Assembly (NCBI GenBank): GCA_947561395.2
Contig: OX387194.1
Location: 18,834,048-18,898,047, forward strand
Source of the DNA: Buxus sempervirens
Taxonomy: Eukaryota; Streptophyta; Magnoliopsida; Buxales; Buxaceae
Direction of reading: 5' to 3'
DNA length: 64,000 nt
Shown: positions 33,726 through 45,354 of the stretch, piece after piece
Numbering within the stretch: the first letter of the stretch is position 1
How the letters are laid out: the number at the start of each line of letters is the position of its first letter
The notes under the pieces: model-generated
What the model was told of the DNA's origin: nothing
The model's input: the letters and a program-made list of their open reading frames with translations, nothing else
The model's database searches: none
Translations under genes and position numbers: made by a program

Positions 33726-34325
33726 TTTGCCAATATTTTTGATATTCACAGATTTCCCCTGAATTTCACCAATTTGACACTTGAGATAACTGCAAATTGC
33801 CCCCTGCGCAATTTCAGTTCAATCCCTGAGATATTTTGTAGATTTTGGATATTTACGGATTAACCCTTGAGATATTTATCTGCACTTCTTGCCACGTGTG
33901 CAGTTCCTTTGCCATGTGCGCAGTTTCCGGCATTGCTGCCCGGAAACTCAACTGCTCATATCTTCTTCATCTGAACTCCGATTCTGGCAAACTCAGTTGC
34001 GTTAAAACCGTATCGGAGCCCTCTATCCATTGGGATAGGGTTAAGAAATTGATTCGGGGTTTAGTAGAAAGTCAACTTTCGGCTCCCCTCAAGTTTGACC
34101 GGCCCATATCTTCTTCATCCGGACCCCGATCTGAGCGAACTCAGTTGCGTTAGACTCGTGTCGGAATCTTCTAATCATTAGGATGAAATATGGTGGCCAA
34201 ATTGCACTTGATCAAAAGGTCAACTTTGTCTCCTCAGGGTTTGACTTTTCTGCTGTCTTTTAGCATATTTTTTGTTTTCTTCTCTTTTTTTTCTTTTTGA
34301 TTTGATCAAAATTTGGGTGCTTACA

Positions 34326-34724
34326 CTTGCCCCTTCCCTAGCCCTATATGACCTCCATTTTCTTTTTCCTTAGGCATCATTTGTTTAGCTTTTCTTGTTC
34401 TAATGGGGAGACTATTTTTTCCAATGACTCTTCACAACAATTCAAATCATGTTCTAATATTCCAGTGTGTTGAAAACCATTCCTTTTGTTATGCTATGAG
34501 CTTAAAGATGATTTCAATTTCACAATTCACTTTTTTTCCTTTTCTTTGTACTCTTTTCTATGCATGATGAAAATTAATTAAAAGAGAACTAAAAGGGTGA
34601 AGTTCAAAGGGACATCATGAATGTACCCAAAAAATTAAAGGGAAAACAAATTTGAAAGAAACAAAAACTCCTTGGAAGGACGAAGCATTATGTAACCTAA
34701 TAATGCACCTCCTTCAGGATTCTC
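34326..34724 (+). other. Upstream region of the PPR gene
   Basis: AT-rich single-copy-looking DNA without LTR text, probably host flank and promoter. No clear TATA box could be assigned. Confidence 0.45.
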
Positions 34725-36403
34725 ATGAAAAAGGACATTCTAGGCACCCCCGTCTTAGCTATCCAGTCAAATCTCGCAGTTGGAGGAGGAGAAGAGAATG
34801 CCGGAGTCTCTGAAATCGGGCAACAGCAGCACATAGCAGCGATTGCGATGGAGTTGTCTGAATTCATTCGAACCAGGCCTAGATGGGAAGATACCCTCCT
34901 CTCAGACTTCCCATCTCTGAATCTCTGTGACCCCAATTGCATTCTTGAGATCATTAGGCACCAGAACAACGCTATTCTCTCCTTTCGGTTCTTCCAGTGG
35001 CTTTGCTCTCAGCAGGGCTTCTCCCCCGACTCTCAATCTTGTGGCGCCCTCTTCGATCTCCTGGTGGAGGCCAAGGCTTCTTTTGCTGCAAAATCACTTC
35101 TGCATTTTACGGGATTCAATCCCGGACCTGCGTCTTTGGAGTCTTTGATTCCATGTCTATGTGAGGACGGATCAATCGGTGAGGCGCTTTCTGTGTTTTC
35201 CCAGCTGAAAAGCCTTGGTTTTTGCCCATCTCTGGCAGTCTAGAACGTGGCTTTACGGTGTTCTCTTCAGGTTGGCCAGACAGATCTTTTTTGGGAATTG
35301 TACAAAGAGATGATAGAATCCAGTGTTGTGGGTGATGTTGAGACTGCTGGATACGTGATTCGTGCCTTCTGCAAGGATAACAACATTTCAGAAGCTTACC
35401 AACTTCTTCGCCAAGTACTGAAAGCTGGGCATTTGCCGGATAACGTTGCTTCAACAATTTGGTTTCTGGCTTTTGCAAGTTAAAAAACTACACCAGAGTT
35501 TCTGAGCTTCTCCATGTGATGATTGCGAAGAACCGTGCTCCTGATATCTTCACCTATCAGGAAATCATTCACGGACTCTGCAAGAACGGAATTGGGGAGG
35601 AAGGTTTTCACATCTTCAATGATCTAAGGGAGAGAGGGTATGATCCGGACAGGGTAATGTACACAACGATGATGAATGGTCTTTGCAAGATGGGTAGACT
35701 CGGGGAAGCAAGGAAGCTGTGGTTTGAGATGATTCGAAAGGGATTCATTCCAAATGAATACACTTACAATGTGCTAATTGATGGTTACTGTAAGGCTGAT
35801 AGGCTGGAGGAAGCTCAGATGCTATTTAGGGATATGTCTAACAGAGGCTTTGTAGAGAGCACGTGTAGTTACAACAACATGATGGCGGGGTTGTGCTTAC
35901 ACGGTAAGACTGGCGAAGCATATGCCATGTTCGAAGAAATGCGCAAGAAAGGTATTATCCACGGTGTGATCATATACAATACTCTAATTCAAGGCTTCTG
36001 CAAGGAAGGGAAGATAGTTGAGGCAAAGAAACTTCATCATGAATTGTTGTCACTTGGTTTGCACCCATCCACTTCCTCTTACACCCCACTAATCCAAACT
36101 TTATGTGAAGCCGGGGAAGTGCGAGAGGCAATAGCGTTGTGGAATGATATGCAAAGTAGGGGTGTAGAGCTATTGGTTTGTACTTTTGATCTTATCATAA
36201 TCGGATTGTGCAAATTGGGCAATGCTACAGAGGGCATGAAGTGGTTGGAGATGATGCTAGGGAGTAAGCTGAAACCCCGAAAGAAAACTTTCAACAGATT
36301 GATTGAATGTCTTTCCTTGAGAGACAGAGTTGATGATGCATTGGTTGTTTTGGATTGCATGTTTGGAATGGGTTATAAGCTTAACAAACTCTTGGAAATT
36401 TGA
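34725..36403 (+). pseudogene. P-class PPR protein gene, probable organelle RNA-binding factor, broken
   Basis: PPR proteins bind organelle RNA through tandem 35-residue helical repeats. About ten repeats of P type are visible, each with GLCK- or GFCK-like helix ends and PDxxTY-type starts, for example PDIFTYQEIIHGLCK, PNEYTYNVLIDGYCK and GVIIYNTLIQGFCKEGK. The N-terminal text FIRTRPRWEDTLLSDFPSLN resembles my memory of Arabidopsis At5g18950 (mitochondrial). Length of about 555 codons without introns is normal. Two lesions are seen. An in-frame TAG at 35241-35243 stands where a codon before NVALRCS is expected. A one-base loss near 35450 shifts the frame just before NNLVSGFCK. The rest is well conserved, so the gene is recently dead, or these are sequence errors. 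The start could be 34725 or the Met at 34848; the former leaves a plausible transit-peptide-length leader. It is surrounded on both sides by LTR elements. Confidence 0.85.
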
Positions 36404-37438
36404 TGAAGCTTATAAGATTCTTTTTCTGTAAGCAGCTTCTGGTCTCTGATGCATGCATAAACTACTCCTTGTGGTTTTTAGAAGGCGTCCATGGCCTCAT
36501 CAATGCAGAGGGTGTAACTTTACCAATCACCAAGGAAGGTGTTTAGTTGAACCTGTTTGAGTCAAGTTCTAGTCGGGCCATCATTGGATTGAGCTGAAAG
36601 AGGTTAGGATTGTCAGGTCCTCATCCTTTCTGAACCCTAACTGCTTACTTTTAGTCCAGATTTAGGACAGAGATGAATAGTTAGAATTTTATTTGAATCA
36701 ATAAGATAGAAAGCAAGCCAGTGATGGGGCTTCAAAGTTGCTCCTTCTCTTAATGGAATGAAAATTGGCCCAGGAAATCTCAAAATCAACCAGAATATAT
36801 TCCAGCATGGAAACACAAGAAGCTTGTTGTGGACTTTCTGTTCCTCCTGAGAATACCGTGGAGATGAATAAGTTGTTAAAACAAGGATACGGCAAGTAGG
36901 ATTTCATACATTACTTTGGGATTCTTATCTAGTAAAAATCTGTTTCTAGGAACTATAATGTGTTTGTTTTAATACATTCTGATATGGTTTCTTGTAACTA
37001 TTTATTGGTTTGACACGTCTGCACAACATCACCAATTACTTAGGATTCTTTCACTCGTTTCTTGTCCTCTCCAATGTTCAAGTTCTTTCAAGTTAAATGC
37101 CTGATGGTAGTTGCACCATTATTCTGTGAAACTTGTTTAGGGATTGCATTGTGTGTCTGGTTGTGGAACTTCTATGGTCATTGGCTGTTTAGCATTTCAC
37201 GCAGCATGTGTGAATGTGACATATATTTTTGAGGCCGTTACATGGTAAACACTCACTTCCTTGCTAGCTTCTTTCAAAAAGAAAAAAATTCTTAATTGCT
37301 ATTGCCTTATTTAGATTAAGAGAATAAGGAGGAATGAAATGCTTGTAAACAAATGTATATTCCGTGTTCATGTTCTTGAGTTTTTCTCATTTGTGCATTC
37401 ACCCTTACTACGAAAGATGGATATTTAATATATGGTTC
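36404..37438. other. 3' flank of the PPR gene
   Basis: Single-copy-looking AT-rich DNA up to the first LTR base at 37439. No gene or repeat recognised. Confidence 0.5.
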
Positions 37439-37822
37439 TGTGAGACATGGAAAAATCACCGGGATGATTCCCCCTCCGTTAACACACGGCCTCAACGAAA
37501 AATGGGAGAGTCGCCCCCATTCATTTTTTTTGAGGTGTGAATGGACACTAAAAGATTCAAAAATAAGCAAAAAGAGCTAAAAGGCAAATACTAGAGTAAA
37601 AATAACTCTACTTGAAAATCAAATCCAGAGATGGGTAAGGGGATTAGATTATGAACGGGGGAAGGTGTCAGGCACCCCCATTCACCCACACAAGGTGGTT
37701 GCCAAGTGTTGTTCATGCTAAAAAATAAGAGAGCTTGCTAAAATCATTAAAAACCTTGAAAAAGGATAAAACAAATGTATGATATGTCCACATGAGTAAT
37801 CCAAACGAATTATAGATCCTCT
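37439..37822 (-). mobile_element. 3' LTR of the outer element, left piece
   Basis: It starts TGTGAGACATGG and is the reverse complement of about 16990-17367 in the gag-only element's LTR. It ends with CCTCT, the target site duplicated by the next insertion. Confidence 0.88.
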
Positions 37823-39196
37823 TGTGCGCACCCGATTTCGGATTGCACGCGAAGTGCATGCGAAGTGAGTGATGCTCATCTCGGGATTATTTTGGAGTCG
37901 CCACTGCCTGAGAGGTGCAGGCAGACACAAAAGAGGGCACCTATTCGGGCCTAATTATTCTGGTCTGCGGCTTATTAGAGTTCTGAGGAAGTTCTCGGTT
38001 ACGACTAGGGAAGTCCGAATACACCCTAGCCCGCCCCGTCGATTGACAGGTCCCATGGGTCTCCTTGGTTCTGAGTCAACTTAAGTCTCACCCTTCCTAG
38101 GCCAGCATGCACACTTATTTGGTCTGAATGAGGACCATTGATGGTGTGGGTCCCCTTTTTATTTGATTTTATCTTTTTAACAGTTAATGAAATGGATCTA
38201 GTTGGAAGGCCCAAAGGATTCCAAGTTGGGCTTAAGTTAAGCCCAAGGCCCAAATCGGGCTATTGGGTAACCCTTATTGGATTTTGGCTATTTGGTTTAA
38301 AGGTTTATTGAAATATTTGCAAAATTAGCGAGTTAAAGCTTTTAAGGCCCAATGGGCTTGGATTTGGCCCACTGGCAATTTAATCAAATGGCCTTTAGCC
38401 TATTTATCGAAATGGGCCTTGGTTGGGCCAGACGGGATGCGGGCCCCATTGGAGGGCTCACAAAACGGGCCCATAGTCTCAAAATGGGCTTGGAATAGTC
38501 TAAGAAGCCCAAATGGGTCGGGTCAAATTTATTTAGGTCGGATTGGATCCAACCAGGTCCAAAAAAAGATGACTTTTAAGCTATTTTTTAATTTGCCCGT
38601 ATTTATTATACGGGCTGGGCTGAACCGTAAATATAGTGTGGTTCAGGCCTGCCTGTATATTGAATACGGGCGAGCCTGAACCGTACTTCAACTACGGTTT
38701 TCGCTCGAATTTCCAAAAAAACGCCGCCGCGGCCTCGAGATTTGTGTTGTCAACTCCTTTTCGCCTTCCACCAATTTCGGTTGGTGATTTTAGCACCTTT
38801 ACTGCTGTCTATGTGCTTGGTTCACACCTTCCTTTCTTGGTGTTTCGATTCTTCAACATCCACTACATACGGGGATTTAATCAAGAATGGAGAGAGGGAG
38901 GAGAATTAAGGATACAAAAGATTCTTCAAGGAGGACAATCCCCCCCCCCCCCCCCCTCCCCACCCAAATATGATGATCAGATGAGCAGAAAGAGTTAGTG
39001 CAGAAAAAAGGTAAAATACAAGAGAAAAATCTTGCTTTAAGCGATTTAATTCTGATATATTTCAAATATAAAATCAATAAAATGCTCACCTTGCTATTAC
39101 TACCTTGTTCTGAGGAGTGGAGGTTCTCCGAATGATTTTGGCAATGCTTCCGCACTCCCTTTGATTCTCCGAATGGGTTTGAAATGGGGTTCCCTT
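37823..39196 (-). mobile_element. 3' LTR of the second gag-only element, left piece
   Basis: It starts TGTGCGCACCCGATTTCGG and matches 54277-55640 closely. It contains the CCCGTATTTATTATACGGGC palindrome cluster (38597-38705), a run of 17 C at 38940-38956 (12 C in the 5' LTR) and the donor-like site at about 39088. It ends with CCCTT, the target of the next insertion. Confidence 0.88.
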
Positions 39197-41404
39197 TGTG
39201 AGACATGGGAAAAAAAATCAATTTTCAATTCAATGACTTCCTCAATCATCACACGGGATTGGTTAAAAACACAGAGTCGCTACCATTCAATTTAGGTGTG
39301 AATGGACACCAAAATATCAAATAAGCTCAAAAAGCAAATTTAGGGTAAAAATAACCCTCTTAAAAAAACAACCAGAGATGGGTAAGGGGATTAGGTTATG
39401 AACAGGGGAAGGTGTTAGGCAACCCTATTCATCCACACAAGGTGGTTGCCAGGTATTGTTCATGTTTTACAAAGAAAAAAAGGCTTGCTATAAAAATCAT
39501 GAAAAATCATAAAAAAAAGATAAAATTGTATGGTTTTTTCATACGAATAGCCTGATTGATCCAGAACTTTCAAATATGATCATATCATTCCTAGGGTTTC
39601 ATGATCAAAAACCAATCTAAATTGAAAAATCCAAAAATTTGGCTTCAAGTTAAATTCTAGAAATCTAGAAAAATATGATTTTTATAAAATATTTCAAAAT
39701 TGAACTTGAACAGTCCAGGACATAGATATAGCCCAAATTTCACATTAAATCTGAAAATCAAAACCCAAAATACCCACGTTGATGAAAAACATCAAAAGGG
39801 GAGAACTTAGACCGTAGGGTCTTCTCTCAAAAGTGAAAAACAACTCAAAAACCACATCATGAAACCCTAGAATTTACTTTCAGGCTTCTGGATCCAGATC
39901 TACCATATTGATCATGATAGATCCAGGATCTTAGCCTAAAATCACAAAAATCACGAAAACAGTGCTATAGGTGCAAATATGTGGAAAATCCAAATTTTAT
40001 AAAAAAAGTGGGGATCTCATGCTATAAACATCATAGATATCATGGATTCATTCATCATAAAAACCATTAAAACATGATCAAAATATTCAAAGCAGCCACA
40101 TCTCACAGATTAGAGCACATGGGGGTCTACCCTACGGATCCACCTGTTCTCTTTTCCCCTAGCTCTCTCTTCACGTTTTACGGCTACAGAGGATTCTTGA
40201 GGTACTTGGAGATAGGTTTTGTATACAAACACAATCAAAGGTCTTATTCTAAAAAAAAGAGAAAAACAGATATGGGGTTCTATTCTAGGGATCCACCTGT
40301 TCTTTTTTCCCCTAGCTCTCTCTTCACATTTTACTGCTAGAGAGACTCTTGAGGTAATTAGAGACAAGTTTAGGAATACAAGATAAAAGAAGGCCTTATT
40401 CTACAGCAATAGAGAAGATCCTATTACTTCTAGAATTGAAGACAGAAAATAAAAGGGAAAAGGGACTTACCTGGATTGAGCAAGCAGAGCAGCAGGGATT
40501 CCTCTCTTCTCTTGGAGCTCCTTGGACTTCAAAATTTCGTGGCCTTTTGCTTGAGGAAAGGCCCTCTATTTATAGGCAAACCCAGGGGCATGGTTGGTCC
40601 AAGGTTTGGCAAGATAGAGTTTCAGTTTGAGTTAAACACAAGATCATGACAATCCTTTATCCACAAATATATTTCGCACGAATAAAATATATAATTCGCT
40701 CATTTAAAGGGATATTGGACTAAAGATAAGGCTCATAAATCGAGAGAAGAATAAAACTCGCACGAATCTAATGTGCTCGTAAATGATTTACGGTCCAATG
40801 GTGTCCGTATATGTATTACGAGCGCTGCGTGCCCTGTAACGCCCCGGATCCGAGTCACATGAAAAACCCGTAACTCGTCTCCAGAGGTTATTATAAAACT
40901 CAGGATCGCAATATCAGAGTGAAGGAAAAACATGAATACAACAATAACTATATAACAGAGTGCGCTAAAATAATCCCAAACGAAAATAAACTCACATGAC
41001 CAAGTAACTACCCGCAAGTATCGTCCTCTCCAGGAGCAGCTGAAAACAAAACAAAACAATACGGAATGAGATACGAATATCCCAGTGAGCAGCACATGCA
41101 TGCACAAATACATTTATTTCAATTCTAAAACATGCCACGATTATAACCATGTACAATGATGATAATACGCATATTCCGAATAATCCGACTAAACTTCAAT
41201 AATCCAATTCATATCAGTGCGGAAAACCATCAGGTAAATCAAGCAATAACAATCCCTTTCCAATCCCGAAGATATCGATAAAATAATGATTAATTGGCAA
41301 CAACATAGCAAATAAGCATAATTTTGTATCTCAAGATATAATTCCAGATATACCAATGTCACATAACACCAAGTCTTCTCATAACCATGCCCACGCCTCC
41401 AAAT

Positions 41405-41850
41405 GTATATCCGGCCTACTCAGGGTTTCGGATATTGAAATGACTGCGTCATCCAATGCAGGCCTACTCCCCGGGTTTCTGCATTGACAACCAGACCAAC
41501 TCAGGGTTCCTGGCTGCTCTACACCGGCGGGAGGTACAATACCCAATAATCGGTAAACAATATTCCATGAACCATAAATACCAACAAACCAGCGAATAAA
41601 ACATATCACGTCAAAACAAATCAAGTACCAACATTGGTCAATGTCATGACTATCGTTTAGTTGATAAATTAAACATGCCAAGTAGACACTCCACACCTCC
41701 ATGTACACAGTTCCGGCCTACTCAGGGTTTCGGATACTCTGAAATGACGGCCTACTCAGGGTTTCGTCATCCAATGCAGGCCTACTCCCCGGGTTTCTGC
41801 ATTGACAACCAGGCCTACTCAGGGTTTCTGGCTGCTCTACACCGGTCGTG
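41405..41850. repeat. Hairpin repeats with invariant loop GCCTACTCAGGGTTT
   Basis: About seven copies of the loop are flanked by different complementary arms: ATATCCG/CGGATAT, CAATGCAG/CTGCATTG (twice, loop GCCTACTCCCCGGGTTT), ATGACG/CGTCAT, CCG/CGG and CCAG/CTGG. The order of arms repeats in two blocks about 300 bp apart. Confidence 0.85.
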
Positions 41851-42435
41851 GCAACACACAAGGCCATGCAATTCCAACAACCAACAATAACATCACATTA
41901 CTAAGCTTAGACTCTGGATCCAGGACAAGCTAGACCAAAACAGTAAACATCGTATAATCTCGATTTCAATATCAAAACAAACCATTAATTTCCACATCAT
42001 GTAATTACTCATCACAATTCATCACCTGTCCCTCTGGACCAAGCAGTGCCTCAAGTACATTCAGTACTTTCTCATTTCCATAACACAAGTCATATGAAAG
42101 TAAAACCCAATCCATTCATACCAAAGAAAACCATTCAATACGTATAAAGTTTCCAACAAGTGAAACCAGAAATACAAGAACTTCTCAATCAAAGCAGTGT
42201 ATAGAATAAGGAAAAGTAACTGGTAACTCTTACTAGTTCGGTGTCCGGCACAATACTCATAAGTAACCTAAACCCAACTTGAAACTCATAAGATGTTCAC
42301 AAAATTTTCCTCTATTAATTTCATAGGCAAAATGGTTTCCCAGGTTCCTAACCAAGTGAATAGTGAAGTGGTTTAACCCCTAAGAAGTGCAAATGCTCTT
42401 GGTCAAATCAGAAATTCCATTTCGGTAAGCAAAAT

Positions 42436-42690
42436 AGGTCTGCCGCTCACCTATCGAGGTGGGCGCGAGGTGAGCGCCGGTCGGCGGTGAAGAAAATGGG
42501 CAAAAGCGACCTGCCGCTCACCCGACGCTATGTGAGCGCGAGATGGGCGTGAGGTGGGCGCGAGATTCGCGCGAGATGAGCTCAAGGTTTTCTGCTGAGC
42601 GCGAGCTGAGCGGCAGCCGGGCGTGAGGTGGGCGGTGGGTCATGTTTAACGGGGCGCCTACCTCTTAGGTGAGCGCGAGGTGGGCGGATA
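42436..42690. repeat. GC-rich palindromic block in the solo LTR
   Basis: Repeated GCCGCTCACC, GGTGAGCGC and GGTGGGCGCGAGGT words form overlapping inverted repeats. It lies downstream of the TATA box and donor-like site in the minus reading, as in the LTR at 1-3189, whose block at 944-1140 uses similar words. Confidence 0.7.
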
Positions 42691-43762
42691 CCCCCTGTGA
42701 TTTTTGTTTCTCTGTTATTCCAAGATCTACAAGTCTGGCCGGTTGGTTTAGGTCTGTAATTGCTCCAATACACTCCTAATACTCCCAGAAAACTTTCCAA
42801 CCATATTTGGAATTAATCTAAACACTTTCATTTTCAAATATAAATTAAATCCGGAGACTCTGTTCATGCAATTTCCCGAAAACCAGAAAAACCAGAAAAC
42901 TCCTACTATCACTTAACATATAAACCATGCATCAGGATAATCTCGATAGAAACATAAAACACAAATCCCAGTTGTAAATCAGTGCTACTCACCGTATGCG
43001 CTTAATCCCAGAACAACAACTTCTTCCCCATTCGGCCGATCGCGACTTCCGGGTGCGCGCGAAGATGAAATGGTAGCCGAACAACTCCTCTGCTCGCGAG
43101 AGAGATAACCCGCAGAAATCCGACTCCAATAAACTCCTAGCAACTCTTGCGGTTCTCATCTCTTCCCAGCGAAACCCTAATCGCCACAGTAGCCGCCCTA
43201 ATTTCAGAGCAACAACATTCCCCCAAAACCCCGAAAATTTATATCAGTTACCTATTTATACACCGCGAGGGTTTAACCTAATTCACCATTTACCCTGGGA
43301 ATCCCCTTTCTACCCCTCCTTAGTGTAGGGTTTTCCCGGATTTTAACCATTGACCCATTTTTTATTTATTTCTGATCCGAATATGACCTACGTATAAATA
43401 TTTCCACCTCATTTTCTTTAACCCTAATGACCACAAATTTCTAGCAATAATAAAGTTGATTTAACCTGTACATACATCCATATGTGCATATACTTTTATT
43501 TTATCTACTGTTATCATTTGTTTATTTTTTTTCTATTATTATTATTTCATTTTATTATTTTATTATTTATTATTTTTTTTTTCTACACAAAACTGGGGTT
43601 CTACATGCCCGTATATAAAATTCGGGCACGCTTATCTCGTAGATACAATACGGTCAAGGCTCAAGTTATTGATTTTCATGCATTTTTGGCCTGTTTTAAA
43701 TTCCAATTAATGTTTTTATTATTTTCTCATTTTGTAGTGCAATTTGGGGTGTCTACACCCTT

Positions 43763-44868
43763 GCTTTGGGTTGAGAGAGATAAGAGGTGGGGACAACGAG
43801 TGGATTTTGGCAGCGCTTCCGCGCTCCTGCTGATTTCCCAAAATGGTTTTGAAAAGGGTCTCCTTCACCTTCAAGATTGAAAGGGATGGACAATGAAAGG
43901 AAGAGGTAGAGTCTAGGGGTAAAATGGGAATACTTATGGGCTAGAAAAGTTTTGGCAGGGCTTGGGCAGGGGCTGGACGAGAAAAAGGCAGAGAAAGAGA
44001 GGGGGAACGGCCTAGGGGACCTCTTTTCAAATGGGGGGCTGGCCCTCTATTTATAGGCAAAAAAAAGTGCTGGAACCGCACTTGAAGTGCGGTTCGGTCA
44101 CAACCGCACTTCAAGTGTAGTTGTGACAAAATTGCACTAAAAAAACAAAAACCGTACTTTAAGTGCGGTTGGCATTCAACACGTGCAAATCTGCGCGAAT
44201 CTGCCAACTGCCGCCGTACAGGACACGCGTCCACCTTCTAGAAGATCAAAACCATATTTGAAGTGCGGTTCAGACTAAACCGTACTTCAAGGGCGGTTGC
44301 GCACGTTTTTTAAATGCCGAATTTGAATTCTTTTATTAAATTTGATTTTTTGAAAAGATTTTATTCCGATTTATTATTATTTTATTCTAAATATCTTTAG
44401 ATATTTATTAAAAATTAAGATATTTATAAAGACAATTATTTTATTTATTTTATTCCTTTTTTATGCCTTTTGCTTCTGTTTTTGCCACATGGGCAGTTTT
44501 CTTAAAACTTCAACTGCCCATAACTTTTTCGTTCGATGTCCGATTTCAGCAAATTTGGTATCATTGGAATCGGCTCGGAACCCACTATCCACTGGGATCA
44601 AGTTTGGCAGCTGAATTGGGGTCGAGCAAAAAATCAACTTTCGCTCCCCCAAAAGTTTGACCGGCTCATAACTTCCTCATCCGGACCCTGATTCCAGCAA
44701 ACTCAATTGCATTGGAACCGTGTCAAAATGCTCTTTTCAATGAGAGGAAGTTTGATGGCCAATTTTCTTTTGATCAAAAAGTCAAATTTCAGCCCCCTCA
44801 GGGTTTGACTTTTTAATTGAAATTTCCATTTTCTTCATTTTTTGGGGTGCAAAAATCAAGTTTCTACA
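43763..44868 (-). mobile_element. 3' LTR of the second gag-only element, right piece
   Basis: It continues the LTR from 39196, matching 55645-56744. It has a TATA box at 44048-44055 and AACCGCACTTCAAGTGCGGTT-type palindromes at 44070-44300. The minus-strand start is TGTAGAAACTTG at 44868. Confidence 0.88.
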
Positions 44869-44885
44869 GCTGCCCCTCTTTGCCG
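44869..44885 (-). other. Polypurine tract of the second gag-only element
   Basis: On the minus strand CGGCAAAGAGGGGCAGC borders the 3' LTR directly. It is nearly the same as the tract at 26778-26792. Confidence 0.88.
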
Positions 44886-45000
44886 GAGTCACCTTGGGGA
44901 TGAACGGCAAAGAAGAAAAAGAACCTTATTTTTGCACCTTGCATTTCTGTCGACATGATTAACGAGCTTAAGTCACGAAATGGTTTCTACTAAGGTTTTG

Positions 45001-45120
45001 AAGCTTGCTCACCCACACTTCGCGGGCTTCTTGGAGCAACTCCTTGATTGGTTTCCACTTAGATCTCGAAGCTTGCTCACCCACACTTCGCGGGCTTCTT
45101 GGAGCAACTCCTTGATTTTA
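45001..45120. repeat. 68-bp direct repeat, two units
   Basis: AAGCTTGCTCACCCACACTT starts at 45001 and again at 45069, with the next 40 bases identical. Non-coding, close to the polypurine tract. Confidence 0.8.
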
Positions 45121-45354
45121 ACTTAAATTAAAAAGGGATGGGATTGGACTTAAGCTCACCAACCTGTTTCGGCATCGATACAAGATGCTCAACAATGTTC
45201 TTTTCTTCTTGTTTATTCCATTAAAGCTTTTAAGTGATTTTCAATTTTTTGGCCTTCTTTTATCTTTCAGCAGTTTTTTTTAAAGCTTAGAGGCTAGATG
45301 AGTTTTGATGATGGTTCAGGAAGGAAGGAGTAGGGAGGAGGCTCTCTCGCTGCT

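Larger units (their letters stand above)
31283..34325 (-). mobile_element. Solo LTR, subfamily A
   Basis: On the minus strand it runs from TGTAAGCACCC (34325) to CCATGCGCACA (31283). Flanks CTTGA (31278-31282) and CTTGC (34326-34330) agree at four of five bases, which suits a solo LTR with a slightly decayed duplication. A TATA box (CTATAAAAGG) lies at 33461-33470 and a donor-like site (AAG/GTAAG) at about 33194. The right flank CTTGCCCCTTCCC could also be read as a weak polypurine tract, in which case an internal region would have been lost. Confidence 0.75.
40835..43605 (-). mobile_element. Solo LTR of a different family, TSD TGCCC
   Basis: Ends are TGTAACGCCCCGG and GGGGTTCTACA; flanks TGCCC at 40830-40834 and 43606-43610 are identical. 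A minus-strand TATA box (GTATAAATAGG) near 43250-43260 and a donor-like site (GTGAGT) at about 42991 suggest minus orientation. It carries a hairpin repeat block (41405-41850) and a GC-rich palindromic block (42436-42690). AT-rich low complexity lies at 43490-43590. I cannot assign the family. Confidence 0.85.
39197..43757 (-). mobile_element. Solo LTR, Ogre-like subfamily B, TSD CCCTT
   Basis: On the minus strand it runs from TGTAGACACCCCAAATTGC (43757) to CCATGTCTCACA (39197). CCCTT is at 39192-39196 and 43758-43762. The unbroken target can be read at 55637-55648. It holds a TATA box at 40567-40574 and a donor-like site at about 40469. It is itself split by a solo LTR at 40835-43605. No internal coding region. 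Confidence 0.9.

Noticed and set aside
34326-34345. Polypurine tract of an element lying to the right of the LTR at 31283-34325
   Set aside because: The minus-strand GGGAAGGGGCAAG is purine-rich, but the following DNA is host-like and CTTGM flanks both sides, so a solo LTR is simpler.
35116-35478. Antisense open frame over the PPR gene
   Set aside because: Shadow of the PPR coding strand; the plus strand has clear PPR repeats.
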